A stretch of DNA of 64,000 bases from an uncultured Eubacteriales bacterium (GCA_934476085.1 CAKSNE010000002.1:62001-126000); one strand, 5' to 3'; shown: positions 44,722 to 52,958, counted from the first letter of the stretch. Notes: generated by a model from the letters alone, not told the origin. A program made the numbers and translations.

Positions 44722-46293
44722 TTAATTTATAACCGAATAAATAAAAGCCGAGGACAAGCAATAAATTATTGTAAAAACAGTTATAGTAACACAAATCGCT
44801 TTTTTGGATTTGTCAAAGCTTTTTCCGAGATAAAACGCTAATATAGGTATTGCGGACATACAATAACGAGCGTGTTGAGTGCAAGTCAGCGGAAATTTAA
44901 TACAAAATGTATAATAGCTTATTAAATTAATTAAAACAAATAAGCTAAGGCTGATTTTTATAAAAATATCGAAGCAATCATATTCTAAAACCGCAGCTGA
45001 GTTTTGTTTTGGTTTTTTATCGAAAAAAGATTTAATAATTAAAATTATTGCCAGAAAGCTTAAAATTATTGCCGAGTAAAAAAGAATAGGGCCGGCAAAT
45101 TTTATTATAGGAAAAGCAGTATCATTGATTCTTTCGCCAAAAAGTGCGGTTTTAAACAGTCCTATTGTCGGATTGTATTCATTATATGAATCGCCAAACA
45201 TAGTAAAATGGTCGTAAACACTTTTTAGTTGAGAAAAATTAAAATCGAAAAGTCTTTCGGTTATACTGTGAACGCCGTTTCCTATGTATTGCGGATCGGT
45301 CGAATTACCGGCAGACGGTATAAACGCCATCGGTACATTAAACATAAAAAAGTTTCTTATTTCCCACCAAATTCCCAAAGGTATACAGATTACGCCGAAA
45401 ACGAAAAATTGAGAAATATAAGTTTTCCACTTTTTAATGTTTTTAAAAAATACCGCTAAAAATAAAACGCAAACAGGCGGTGCCGTCATCCAAACAGACA
45501 GTTTTGTCATCATGCCGAAACCAATGCACAAGGCAAGCAAAATAATGTTTTTAAAGCTACTGTTTTTGTACCAACGAATTGCAAAAAGTATTGACAAAAG
45601 CATAAACGAAACTGCCATTATATCATTGTTAACTGTGCCGGCAAAATATATAAAAGTAGGCGAAAAACAAACAAGCGATGTTGAAATTATAAGGCATTGT
45701 TTTTTAAGATTTAATTCTTTAAAAATTTTATAAGAAATAATAATTACGGCACTTGAGAAAAAGAGTGTAACTATTTGAGTACATCCAAATGTTTCTTTAG
45801 CCGAAAATAAAAGTTGTAAAAGCGAAAGCCAAACGGCACATATTATATGAAAAAGCGGCGGATGGTAAAATTGCCAACGCTCTCTTACATCAAAATCAGG
45901 CAAATGCTTGTTTTCCATTAAATATTTAATGTAGGTCGCATGGCCGTCATCATTGGTAAAAAATGAGCCAATATCGTGTTGGCGTTCGCTTAAATCGGTA
46001 TATAAAATATATAACAGTCTAAGAAAAAATCCTGCAATAATCATTAAAATGATTATGTTTCTTGTGTTAAGCGATCCTTTTATATATAAAAATACTGCGA
46101 AAAACAAAATGAGTGAAAATCCGATTATCGCAAGATAAACAGTAGTATTTTGTGTAAATAATTCATTTATCTTTGACAGCTTTAAAGGTGTAACCAAAAG
46201 GCAGATTATAAAAAGCGAAACTATCGGATGCCTTATTAAATTTTCAAAAAAGCTGAAATGACCTTGCTTTAAGGTGCTTTCTTTATAATTCAT
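44722..46293 (-). CDS. GT-C membrane glycosyltransferase (PMT/ArnT-like), element cargo
   Basis: A 523-residue integral membrane protein with about 11 membrane segments. The first external loop holds a typical GT-C acidic motif, FFTNDDGHATYIKYL (about 111-125), followed by RERWQFYHPPLFH, as in PMT/ArnT-type transferases that use polyprenyl-phosphate-linked sugars. It begins at ATG with GGAGAAAA upstream and occupies almost half of the cotJC element. It has the same orientation as cotJC but ends before the boundary. Being mobile-element cargo, it may glycosylate a surface or phage-receptor structure; this is inference. Confidence 0.8.
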   Translation of the reverse strand: MNYKESTLKQGHFSFFENLIRHPIVSLFIICLLVTPLKLSKINELFTQNTTVYLAIIGFSLILFFAVFLYIKGSLNTRNIIILMIIAGFFLRLLYILYTDLSERQHDIGSFFTNDDGHATYIKYLMENKHLPDFDVRERWQFYHPPLFHIICAVWLSLLQLLFSAKETFGCTQIVTLFFSSAVIIISYKIFKELNLKKQCLIISTSLVCFSPTFIYFAGTVNNDIMAVSFMLLSILFAIRWYKNSSFKNIILLALCIGFGMMTKLSVWMTAPPVCVLFLAVFFKNIKKWKTYISQFFVFGVICIPLGIWWEIRNFFMFNVPMAFIPSAGNSTDPQYIGNGVHSITERLFDFNFSQLKSVYDHFTMFGDSYNEYNPTIGLFKTALFGERINDTAFPIIKFAGPILFYSAIILSFLAIILIIKSFFDKKPKQNSAAVLEYDCFDIFIKISLSLFVLINLISYYTFCIKFPLTCTQHARYCMSAIPILAFYLGKSFDKSKKAICVTITVFTIIYCLSSAFIYSVIN

Positions 46294-46457
46294 AATATTT
46301 TCTCCAAAAATTTTACAATAACTCCTATAAATATACTATTTTTTGTTCGTTTTGTCAAATGGAATGACGGTTATTTGTTAAATATGCCAATAAAATGTTA
46401 TATTATATTGTCTAATAAGAATATTTTTTATAAAGGGAAAACGGGGAGGTGTTATAG

Positions 46458-46616
46458 CTGAAACGGCAAGAATATAGTTATGTAAACCAAAAAATAAAGG
46501 GTAATAATGAGTTTTTATTTCAATATAAAAAAGCGATATTAACTTTGCTTAAAAAAAGAGAATTTATTAATGACGCTGAATATTTTAAATGCTTAGAATT
46601 AATTAAAAGGAAGTGA
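46458..46616 (+). CDS. Small basic protein upstream of the recombinase
   Basis: A 52-codon ORF starting at CTG 46458, placed seven bases after a strong GGGGAGGT ribosome binding site, with no ATG, GTG or TTG start available in frame. The C-terminal part, ILTLLKKREFINDAEYFKCL, resembles the short SHOCT-like helices often encoded beside serine recombinases in Clostridia. The stop overlaps the recombinase ribosome binding site, so the two are coupled. It might be an accessory or directionality factor. The remaining ~150 bases of this gap up to the divergent glycosyltransferase are AT-rich and probably hold two divergent promoters. Confidence 0.55.
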   Translation: MKRQEYSYVNQKIKGNNEFLFQYKKAILTLLKKREFINDAEYFKCLELIKRK

Positions 46617-46620
46617 TTTT

Positions 46621-47994
46621 ATCGCTACTTCGGATTATGAGTTGTTAAATAAAAAGCGTGAAGAAAAAAATAAAGTAAAGCGAGTTGCGGCATATTGCAG
46701 AGTGTCAACGGATTTTTCAGATCAGGCAAATTCGCTTGAAAATCAAAAGAGATATTTTTGTGAATTTATTAATAAAAACCCTGATTATCGGCTTTATGAG
46801 ATATTTGCCGATAAAGGAATTTCCGGAACTTCTACTAATAATCGAAACGAGTTTAAGCGAATGATAAGTCTGGCAGGCTTAGGGAAATTTGATTTAATCA
46901 TTACAAAAGAGATATCACGCTTTGCCAGAAACACATTAGACAGCATTTATTATACAAGAAAGTTAAAAGAGTATGGAGTGGGCGTTGTTTTTATGAATGA
47001 TAACATTAATACTTTAGAAAGTGATTCTGAGCTTAGGCTCAGTATTATGGCGTCTATTGCACAGGAAGAGAGCCGTAAAACTTCTGAGCGAGTTAAATGG
47101 GGACAAAAGCGGCGAATGGAACAGGGCGTTGTTTTTGGTAATAGTCTTTTAGGCTATGATGTTAAAAACGGAAAGGTTTATATTAACGAAAAAGGCGCAA
47201 AAACAGTGCGATTGATTTTTGAAAAATTCGTTTATGAGAAAAAGGGTGCTTCTGTTATTGCGAGAGAGTTGGATAATCTTAAAATTAAGCCTATGAAATC
47301 AGAATTTTGGCAAAGCTCGGTTATTTTAAAAATTTTAAAAAATGAAAAATACTGCGGTGATTTGGTTCAAAAAAAGAGTTTCACACCTGATTTTCTGTCT
47401 CATCAAAAAAAGAAAAACAACGGAGAAGAAGAATTTGTTATTATTAAAAATCATCATCAGCCGATTGTTTCAAGAGAATTATTTGAAAAAGCCAATGAAA
47501 TTTTAGAGAATAAACGAAAAAATATAGATAAATCTAAGTTTTCTAATCGTTATTTATTATCGGGAAAAATTAAATGCGGAGAGTGTTTATCAAATTTTGT
47601 TTCTCGATATAAAACCTTAAAAAACGGCAGTGTTTATAAATCTTGGCGCTGTTACAACAGAGTAAAGTTCGGAAGCAAAAGCCAAAGTGATAACAACAAA
47701 AAATGCGGCTGCTTTTCGCCGAGCATTAAAACTGAAAACACAGTTAAAATGATAGAAACCGCACTGAATTCTGTTGATTTTGATTTGCAAAAGCAAGTAA
47801 ATCAACTATTAAAAATCATTTTTTCAGTTACAAAAAACAATCAGTATGAAATTAAAAATTTTGTTTTAAAAAATATATATTCAGAAGAATTTTATTGTGA
47901 AATGCTTGAAAAAACAGTTGTATATAATGATAAAGTTAATGTATATTTAAAAGGAATTTTAAGCGAGTTTTGTTTTTTATCGGAGCATTTTTAA
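46621..47994 (+). CDS. Large serine recombinase of the cotJC element
   Basis: A ~457-residue site-specific serine recombinase. The N-terminal catalytic domain has the nucleophile in AAYCRVSTD (about residues 23-31), DKGISGTSTNNR, and the ITKEISRFARNTLD arginine segment. A Recombinase domain follows (about 165-270), then a zinc-ribbon with KCGECLSNF...WRCYNR...KKCGC (about 315-360) and a short C-terminal part. I prefer ATC 46621 as start: AGGAAGTGA lies a few bases upstream, while the next in-frame start (TTG 46642) has no ribosome binding site; an ATC start is rare, so this is uncertain. The stop lies two bases from the right att core. It should catalyse integration and/or excision at cotJC. 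Confidence 0.93.
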   Translation: MATSDYELLNKKREEKNKVKRVAAYCRVSTDFSDQANSLENQKRYFCEFINKNPDYRLYEIFADKGISGTSTNNRNEFKRMISLAGLGKFDLIITKEISRFARNTLDSIYYTRKLKEYGVGVVFMNDNINTLESDSELRLSIMASIAQEESRKTSERVKWGQKRRMEQGVVFGNSLLGYDVKNGKVYINEKGAKTVRLIFEKFVYEKKGASVIARELDNLKIKPMKSEFWQSSVILKILKNEKYCGDLVQKKSFTPDFLSHQKKKNNGEEEFVIIKNHHQPIVSRELFEKANEILENKRKNIDKSKFSNRYLLSGKIKCGECLSNFVSRYKTLKNGSVYKSWRCYNRVKFGSKSQSDNNKKCGCFSPSIKTENTVKMIETALNSVDFDLQKQVNQLLKIIFSVTKNNQYEIKNFVLKNIYSEEFYCEMLEKTVVYNDKVNVYLKGILSEFCFLSEHF

Positions 47995-48189
47995 AGCTTC
48001 TGTACCTACATCGGTCAAAATAGCTTTAACTTCATTATACGGCATACAAAAACGCTGTGATAAATAGCGTGTTGCCGCACCCTTTTCACCGTGGGGACCT
48101 CCCAGTTGGGTCACGATGATTTTTGCAAGTGCCGGATTCGGTCTTGCAATTTTTACAGGGTATTCAAGATGTTTATCATAAGACCACAT
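47977..48189 (-). CDS. cotJC: cotJC 5' part (N-terminal 64 codons), truncated by the element
   Basis: The N terminus of CotJC: MWSYDKHLEYPVKIARPNPA through GGPHGEKGAATRYLSQRF to ILTDVGTE. After GTE the reading frame enters the element and ends six codons later (ALKMLR, stop), overlapping the 3' end of the convergent recombinase gene. As it stands it could only give a 70-residue fragment lacking most Mn ligands; only the Glu in HGEKG (equivalent to the first catalase ligand) is retained. It starts directly at the cotJB stop (TAATG overlap). It becomes full-length only if the element is excised. Confidence 0.92.
   Translation of the reverse strand: MWSYDKHLEYPVKIARPNPALAKIIVTQLGGPHGEKGAATRYLSQRFCMPYNEVKAILTDVGTEALKMLR
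47997..48008. repeat. Direct repeat at right end of the cotJC element (att core)
   Basis: CTTCTGTACCTA, identical to 44685-44696. The flanks differ on both sides, so only 12 bases are shared, a size normal for the crossover core of serine recombinases. Confidence 0.9.
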
Positions 48190-48440
48190 TAATTCTCAAC
48201 CTCCCAAGGCCATTGTTCAGTAGCCCAACGCCACTGAGTTTCTTCGCCTGTGCTTTCTTGTCTTACAGGACCGTATTTTCTTTCAAATTCTTCTTTTGCA
48301 CCATTAGCTAATTTTTTAACACGGTTAAAATAAGCTAAAGCTTCTTTGTCTTTTGGATGGGTGTCTAAAAAAAGAGATGCGTCAACAAGTGCAAAATTAT
48401 ACATTTGAAGTTGTTTTAAAAGTTTTTCTCTTTTGGTCAT
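48189..48440 (-). CDS. cotJB: Spore coat protein CotJB
   Basis: An 83-residue protein matching CotJB: KREKLLKQLQMYNFALVDASLFLDTHP is split here as the N-terminal helix and the conserved ALVDASLFLDTHP segment (about 17-29), followed by ALAYFNRVKK. It ends with YGPVRQEST...WPWEVEN, where the 'PW.WEV' tail is characteristic. It is the second gene of cotJABC, overlapping cotJA by four bases and cotJC by one. In Bacillus the operon is transcribed by mother-cell sigma-E. Confidence 0.93.
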   Translation of the reverse strand: MTKREKLLKQLQMYNFALVDASLFLDTHPKDKEALAYFNRVKKLANGAKEEFERKYGPVRQESTGEETQWRWATEQWPWEVEN

Positions 48441-48640
48441 TCGTTTGGCCTTCTTCCTAAAAAAGGTTTATCAAGTTCTGAAAAAATTGTTCCGCGATCA
48501 AGACCTACATCTGCGCTGTATAAATCACGCCAATTTTGTATTGGAACATAGCACATTGCAATCGGCAAAGAATCAATACATTTTGCATCAAGTTTTTCAA
48601 TTCCGCCGTGTAGCTGTATTGCTATAAAATCGTCATTCAT
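48437..48640 (-). CDS. cotJA: Spore coat protein CotJA
   Basis: A 67-residue protein with the CotJA core: PIAMCYVPIQNWRDLYSADV (about 26-45), then LDRGTIFSELDKPFLG (about 47-62), the family's most conserved part. It begins at ATG after AAGGAGAA and opens the cotJABC operon. A CATAAAAT sequence about 65 bases upstream resembles the sigma-E -10 element, but I could not fix a matching -35. CotJA is needed for CotJC assembly into the coat in B. subtilis. Confidence 0.93.
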   Translation of the reverse strand: MNDDFIAIQLHGGIEKLDAKCIDSLPIAMCYVPIQNWRDLYSADVGLDRGTIFSELDKPFLGRRPNE

Positions 48641-48747
48641 TAATTAATTCTCCTTTGTGTTTATTTTGAAAGTTTAACTTTCTTTATATTTTATGAAATG
48701 GATATATAAATTGTTATTTTTTTGCTAAAATATTTACCTTTATTTTA

Positions 48748-48776
48748 TTGACAAAGTTAAGATATTGTGATAATAT
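48748..48776 (+). promoter_or_regulatory. Promoter of the GH16 gene
   Basis: TTGACA (48748-48753) and TAATAT (48771-48776) are 17 bases apart and 38 bases before the start codon. Confidence 0.75.
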
Positions 48777-48813
48777 AAGGCGAACATTATATTTGAATTA
48801 AGGAGTTTTTTCA

Positions 48814-49569
48814 ATGGGAAACAATAAAAAATACAAACTTGTTTGGTCTGATGAATTTGACGCACCTGAAATTAACAGAGATATTTGGAGCTTTGAATTA
48901 GGCTATGTTCGTAATGCCGAGTTACAAAAATATGTTGATGATCCTAAAAATGCTTATATTGAAGACGGTTGTCTTGTAATTGAAGCAATTAAAACAGGCG
49001 ATCCTGATTGTCCTTATACATCTGCTTCACTTAATACATATAAAAAGAAAGGCTTTACTCATGGCAGACTTGAAATGAGAGCAAAACTTCCGTACGGCAC
49101 TGGTATCTGGCCTGCTTTTTGGACTCTTGGTGAAGATATTAGCGAAAATCCATGGCCTGCTTGCGGTGAGCTTGATATTATGGAGCTTGTAGGCGGAAAT
49201 AATAAAACTTATGCTACTTGTCCTTTTAATGATCATCATGGTGACAATGTTGTTCAGGCAACAATCCACTTCGAAGGCGAACCTGAAGGTCATATTTTGC
49301 CTCGTGCTTATGAGCTTATGGAAGGCGATTTTAAAGACGATTTCCATGTATTCGGTGTTGATTGGGATGAAAATTGTGCTAAATTCTATATCGACGGTGT
49401 TTATTATAATAAATGTGATATTTCTAAGATTGACGCATTTGATAAACCACAGTATGTTCTTTTAAACATTGCTGTTGGTGGCGGTTGGCCAGGTGATCCT
49501 GATGAAAACACTGTTTTCCCACAAAAATATTACATCGACTATGTAAGATATTTTGAAGAAGTAAAATAA
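48814..49569 (+). CDS. GH16-family glucanase
   Basis: A 251-residue glycoside hydrolase of family 16, which cleaves beta-1,3 or mixed beta-1,3/1,4 glucans by a retaining mechanism. The catalytic ExDxxE motif is intact in GELDIMELVGG (E119, D121, E124), and the aromatic substrate cleft is suggested by GIWPAFWTLGEDI just before it. It covers the whole jelly-roll domain and nothing else. There is no signal peptide or membrane segment, so it would act on imported oligosaccharides or leave the cell by another route. It is a single gene with a good promoter and terminator. Confidence 0.92.
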   Translation: MGNNKKYKLVWSDEFDAPEINRDIWSFELGYVRNAELQKYVDDPKNAYIEDGCLVIEAIKTGDPDCPYTSASLNTYKKKGFTHGRLEMRAKLPYGTGIWPAFWTLGEDISENPWPACGELDIMELVGGNNKTYATCPFNDHHGDNVVQATIHFEGEPEGHILPRAYELMEGDFKDDFHVFGVDWDENCAKFYIDGVYYNKCDISKIDAFDKPQYVLLNIAVGGGWPGDPDENTVFPQKYYIDYVRYFEEVK

Positions 49570-49582
49570 ATGATACAAAATT

Positions 49583-49621
49583 TAAAAAGAGATGAAAGAA
49601 CTTTCTTTCATCTCTTTTTTT
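49583..49621 (+). terminator. Terminator after the GH16 gene
   Basis: AAAGAGATGAAAGAA and TTCTTTCATCTCTTT form a long stem with a T-run. Confidence 0.88.
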
Positions 49622-49629
49622 AAAAACAA

Positions 49630-49664
49630 AAAAGTCGGATGTTAATTTAAACACCCGACTTTTA
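49630..49664 (-). terminator. Terminator of ackA
   Basis: On the minus strand AAAAGTCGGGTGTT pairs with AACATCCGACTTTT and runs into a T-rich tract, ten bases after the ackA stop. Confidence 0.85.
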
Positions 49665-49673
49665 TCAGTTAAA

Positions 49674-50879
49674 TTACATTTTTTCAACAATCGCTTTAGT
49701 ATCTTTAGCGATAACCATTTCTTCATCGGTTAAAAGAACAAATGATCTGACATTTGAACCTTCTGCGGTAAGCTCGCCTTCGTTGCCCTGAACCATCTTC
49801 TTGTTTTTCTCTTTATCATATTTAAGGCCAACATAAGACATGCTGTCTAAAACAAATTCACGAAGGTCATCATCATTTTCGCCAAGACCGCCTGTGAACG
49901 CAATTGCATCAAGACCGCCGAGAGCAGCAATATATGAACCAATAACTTTAGAAATTTGATATTTAAGGATTTTTCTTGCTAAAATAGCTCTTTCATTGCC
50001 CTTTTCAGCAGCAGCAACAACATCTCTGTTATCACTTGAAACGCCTGAAACACCATAAAGACCTGATTGTTTATTCATAATCTCATCCATTTGTTTTGGA
50101 GTAAGACCTTCTTTATCCATAATATAAGTAATAGCACTAGGATCAACAGCACCGCAACGAGTACCCATCATAAAACCATCAAGCGGGGTAAGTCCCATTG
50201 AAGTATCAATACATTTACCGTCTTTAACAGCAGTAATTGAAGAACCGTTACCAAGGTGGCAGGTAATAACTCTTGAAGGAGTACCAACACCACATTCATT
50301 AATTACACGGTCGCTGATATATCTATGAGAAGTACCGTGAGCACCGTAACGGCGAATTTTGTACTCTTCATAATATTTATAAGGAAGCGGGAAAGTATAA
50401 GCATAATCAGGCATTGTTGAGTGGAATGAAGTATCAAAAACAACAACCTGTGGAACATCTTTGCCGAGAACATCAATACAAGCACGAATACCTTGAACAT
50501 GAGCCGGATTATGAAGCGGAGCTAATTTTCCGTAATCTTCAATTCTCTTTAAAACATCATCGTTAACAAGGCAAGACTCTTTAAAGTAAGCACCGCCTTG
50601 CACAATTCTATGACCTACGGCAGTAATATCTTTAAGATCATCAATAACCTTGGTTTCACCGCTTGTCATCCATTCGATAACCTTTTTAAAAGCGGTTGTG
50701 TGGTCAGGCATTGGATAATCAGCCTCAAATTTACTGCCATCAGGTTTTTTAAGAACAATATCGCCCATATTTTGACCAATACGCTCACAAAGACCTTTTA
50801 CAATTACACTTTGGTCGTCCATATTAATAAGTTGATATTTAAGTGACGAACTACCGGCATTTACAACGAAAATTTTCAT
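49674..50879 (-). CDS. ackA: Acetate kinase
   Basis: AckA transfers phosphate between acetyl phosphate and ADP, yielding ATP and acetate, a main energy step in fermenters. The 401-residue product begins MKIFVVNAGSSSLKYQL, then shows GHRIVQGGAYFKES, VFDTSFHSTMPDYAYTFPLP and TCHLGNGSSITAVK, covering the ASKHA-fold active site. I start at ATG 50879, with AAAGGAC upstream; an 18-codon extension in the ORF overlaps the promoter. No pta gene is adjacent. A consensus promoter lies about 60 bases upstream, directly beside a repeat cluster. Confidence 0.98.
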   Translation of the reverse strand: MKIFVVNAGSSSLKYQLINMDDQSVIVKGLCERIGQNMGDIVLKKPDGSKFEADYPMPDHTTAFKKVIEWMTSGETKVIDDLKDITAVGHRIVQGGAYFKESCLVNDDVLKRIEDYGKLAPLHNPAHVQGIRACIDVLGKDVPQVVVFDTSFHSTMPDYAYTFPLPYKYYEEYKIRRYGAHGTSHRYISDRVINECGVGTPSRVITCHLGNGSSITAVKDGKCIDTSMGLTPLDGFMMGTRCGAVDPSAITYIMDKEGLTPKQMDEIMNKQSGLYGVSGVSSDNRDVVAAAEKGNERAILARKILKYQISKVIGSYIAALGGLDAIAFTGGLGENDDDLREFVLDSMSYVGLKYDKEKNKKMVQGNEGELTAEGSNVRSFVLLTDEEMVIAKDTKAIVEKM

Positions 50880-50938
50880 TTTTATAGTCCTTTCAAAATA
50901 TGAATAAAAATACATAAAATTATTATAACGCAATTATC

Positions 50939-50967
50939 ATTATAACTCAAAAAAAATCTCCTGTCAA
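50939..50967 (-). promoter_or_regulatory. ackA promoter
   Basis: On the minus strand TTGACA (50967-50962) and TATAAT (50944-50939) are 17 bases apart, a full consensus. The 81-bp-type repeat unit ends only a few bases upstream of the -35. Confidence 0.9.
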
Positions 50968-50971
50968 TAAT

Positions 50972-51920
50972 TTTTAGTTCCGCTCCCATGAAACTTTATT
51001 GAGTTTTGTAAGCCGACTCACCCTAACAATTCATCTGGGTACAACATAATCGCATATTCATCGTTGTAGGGCGTGACGACCCGGCACGCCGATTACCTTA
51101 TGGAGTGAGTTGAATTGAATCCCACCGTCTTGCCCGTAAGGCAACCCACCTCCCTTTAACAAGGGAGGCTCAGAATGTGCGGCGGCACCAAGGCACCGCC
51201 CTACGAATTGGTTATAATTTTTGTTGAAAAACAACGTTTTGAAAAATTTTCACCCTACGGAAAACGCAATCATTATCGGGAACACAATGCTCTCCCTAGT
51301 AATATAATCACACATTTATCGTTGTAGGGCGGGGGCTTGCTCCCGCCTTTTGCATTACGAGTGAAAAATAAATTATATATTAACACGCTTTAGGCGTGGG
51401 ATAAACTTATCAAATCAAAATCAGCACTATGACGCTTTTCAATAAAGCTACAAGTTTTAGTTCGCTGTGCGGTCATAATGCGTCGGGCGGACAACAAAGC
51501 GTTCGGGATTTTCAAGGAACTCCTTGAATTTCTTTTTGTCCTTTTGTGAAATGACAAAAGGACAGCCTGCACGGCTTGAGTGCATGAAAGATAAAAGTAA
51601 CGATAAAGCTTTAATTTGAAATTCTTTATCGTCAACCTAACGGTTGCTAAAGCCATCTAAAGATACAATCGAACATCGGCGTGCCGTGGTCGTCACGCCC
51701 TACGAGAATACCGCTAAATTAGAATGAATCCCACCGTCTTGCTTTTCAAGCAACCCACCTCCCTTTGACAAGGGAGGCTCTAAATGTGCGGCGTTTAGCC
51801 AAGCCCCCGCCCTATGAAAACAATTTAAGATTGATTGCCACTCAAGCGGCGTGCCGGGTCGTCACGCCCTACGATATGGTGGTCGCATAGAAAACCATTC
51901 ATCAAATCGTCACGCCCTAC
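50972..51920 (-). repeat. Composite repeat cluster 4 upstream of ackA
   Basis: This fills the 1.1-kb gap between ackA and the AraC gene. From right to left it holds GTCACGCCCTACG modules (about 51850 and 51903), a CCTCCCTTTGACAAGGGAGG hairpin (about 51758-51777), a GGCGTGCCGTGGTCGTCACGCC module (about 51676), the ~215-bp structured block (about 51415-51640), a GGCGGG..CCCGCC hairpin (about 51326-51347), a segment with CCTCCCTTTAACAAGGGAGG, another GTAGGGCGTGACGACCCGGC module (about 51066) and one 81-bp unit (50972-51045) facing ackA. An 88-codon ORF in the structured block is judged spurious. Confidence 0.85.
51003..51291 (+). repeat. Left arm of a 289-bp perfect inverted repeat
   Basis: By direct reading, this stretch is the exact reverse complement of 57721-58009. 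The similarity continues at lower identity (roughly 85%) through the structured block on the inner side. Confidence 0.88.
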
Positions 51921-51953
51921 GATATGATTTTAAAAAATTCTTTCGGATAAAAA

Positions 51954-51980
51954 CAAAAAAGGTGCATAAAAGCACCTTTC
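51954..51980 (-). terminator. Terminator of the second AraC gene
   Basis: On the minus strand AAAGGTGC and GCACCTTT pair over a short loop and are followed by a long T-run; the stem begins at the stop codon. Confidence 0.8.
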
Positions 51981-52860
51981 AGCTTGTATATATTTTTAAA
52001 TAAAGCTCATTATTTTTTGATCTGAATTCAGCAGGAGTACAACCGAATTCCTTTTTAAACTGAACAATAAAATAAGAACTGGTTGAAAAACCGCACTTTT
52101 GTGCAATATCAATTATTTTTAGATTAGTACCTAATAACAATTCTTTTGACTTAGTCAATCTCAAGTGTTTCAAATAGGCAATCGGCGGAATGCCCATTGT
52201 ATTACTGAACAAACGATTAAAATAAACAGGATGTAAATTAACATTTTTACTGATTTCTTCAAGCCCTATATCATTAAAATAATTGTTTTCAAAAAAGTCA
52301 ATGGTTTTTTCAATAATGCTTTGGCTTTTACCTGATACTTGTGAAGCATTGTTATGTTTCGCAGCGGTTTCAATAACATGATTTAAAAAGTCTAAAATCT
52401 TTATTTTTAATAAAAAAGCATGAGAAACAGTTGTGCTTGCCTGAGTTGAAATTAAATCTTTAAACAAAGATGTATACAAATTAATATCATAGCTTGGCAT
52501 AAAGGTAGGAATATCTTTTGTTAATTCTTCAGCAATTTTATCCGATTTTTCGCCTAAACCAAATGAAAAATGAATACTATAAAAGTCACCCATTTTTTTT
52601 GAATAAATAACTTGACCGGGTCTTAAAAATCTTAAATCGCCTTTGTGAATATCAAACTTTTCGTTGTCAATTACACAATAACCCCCATCATATAAAAATA
52701 AAGCAACTTCATAATTTTTGACAGTTCTTTCAGGGCAAAGGCCTGTAATCTTATCAAATTCAGATAAGCATGATGACGGCAAAAAAGTCAAATAATCAGC
52801 AATAGGGTTCAACGAAACTATGTCGTTAAACTCTTTCTCAGTAATTAAATTATTCTTCAT
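51979..52860 (-). CDS. AraC-family transcriptional regulator
   Basis: A 293-residue regulator with an N-terminal cupin-like sensor region (GGYCVIDNEKFDIHKGDLRF, about 65-85) and two C-terminal helix-turn-helix motifs (IGLEEISKNVNLHPVYFNRLF and IDIAQKCGFSTSSYFIVQF, about 196-280). ATG 52860 is chosen because TTGGAGAA precedes it at the right distance. It is not adjacent to an obvious target operon: its neighbours are a wall-protein gene and a repeat cluster. The inducer is unknown; carbohydrate-related control would fit the nearby glycogen and amylase-type genes. Confidence 0.9.
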   Translation of the reverse strand: MKNNLITEKEFNDIVSLNPIADYLTFLPSSCLSEFDKITGLCPERTVKNYEVALFLYDGGYCVIDNEKFDIHKGDLRFLRPGQVIYSKKMGDFYSIHFSFGLGEKSDKIAEELTKDIPTFMPSYDINLYTSLFKDLISTQASTTVSHAFLLKIKILDFLNHVIETAAKHNNASQVSGKSQSIIEKTIDFFENNYFNDIGLEEISKNVNLHPVYFNRLFSNTMGIPPIAYLKHLRLTKSKELLLGTNLKIIDIAQKCGFSTSSYFIVQFKKEFGCTPAEFRSKNNELYLKIYTS

Positions 52861-52958
52861 AAATTTCTCCAACTTAAACTTTCTCTAAACATAATACATA
52901 CTTCAAAAACACTTTTCCAAAGGGAATTATAGCATAATTTATTTTAAAAGTCAAAGAA

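Larger units (their letters stand above)
44685..48008. mobile_element. Skin-like recombinase element interrupting cotJC
   Basis: The element is 3,312 bp measured from repeat to repeat, a multiple of three. It carries a GT-C membrane glycosyltransferase (minus), a small ORF and a large serine recombinase (plus), the latter ending at the right boundary. Both ends are the 12-bp sequence CTTCTGTACCTA. Outside the repeats lie the two halves of cotJC. Site-specific excision between the repeats rebuilds an in-frame cotJC with the junction ILTDVGTEELAHEEM, which aligns with LLTDIGTEEFAHLEM of B. subtilis CotJC (from memory). Known skin, vfb and SPbeta/spsM elements work this way in the mother cell during sporulation, using serine recombinases. 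Confidence 0.9.

Noticed and set aside
44278..48189. cotJC as an ordinary pseudogene
   Set aside because: Both halves keep their frame and key residues, the junction repeats are perfect, and an intact recombinase lies between them, so regulated excision explains the data better than decay.
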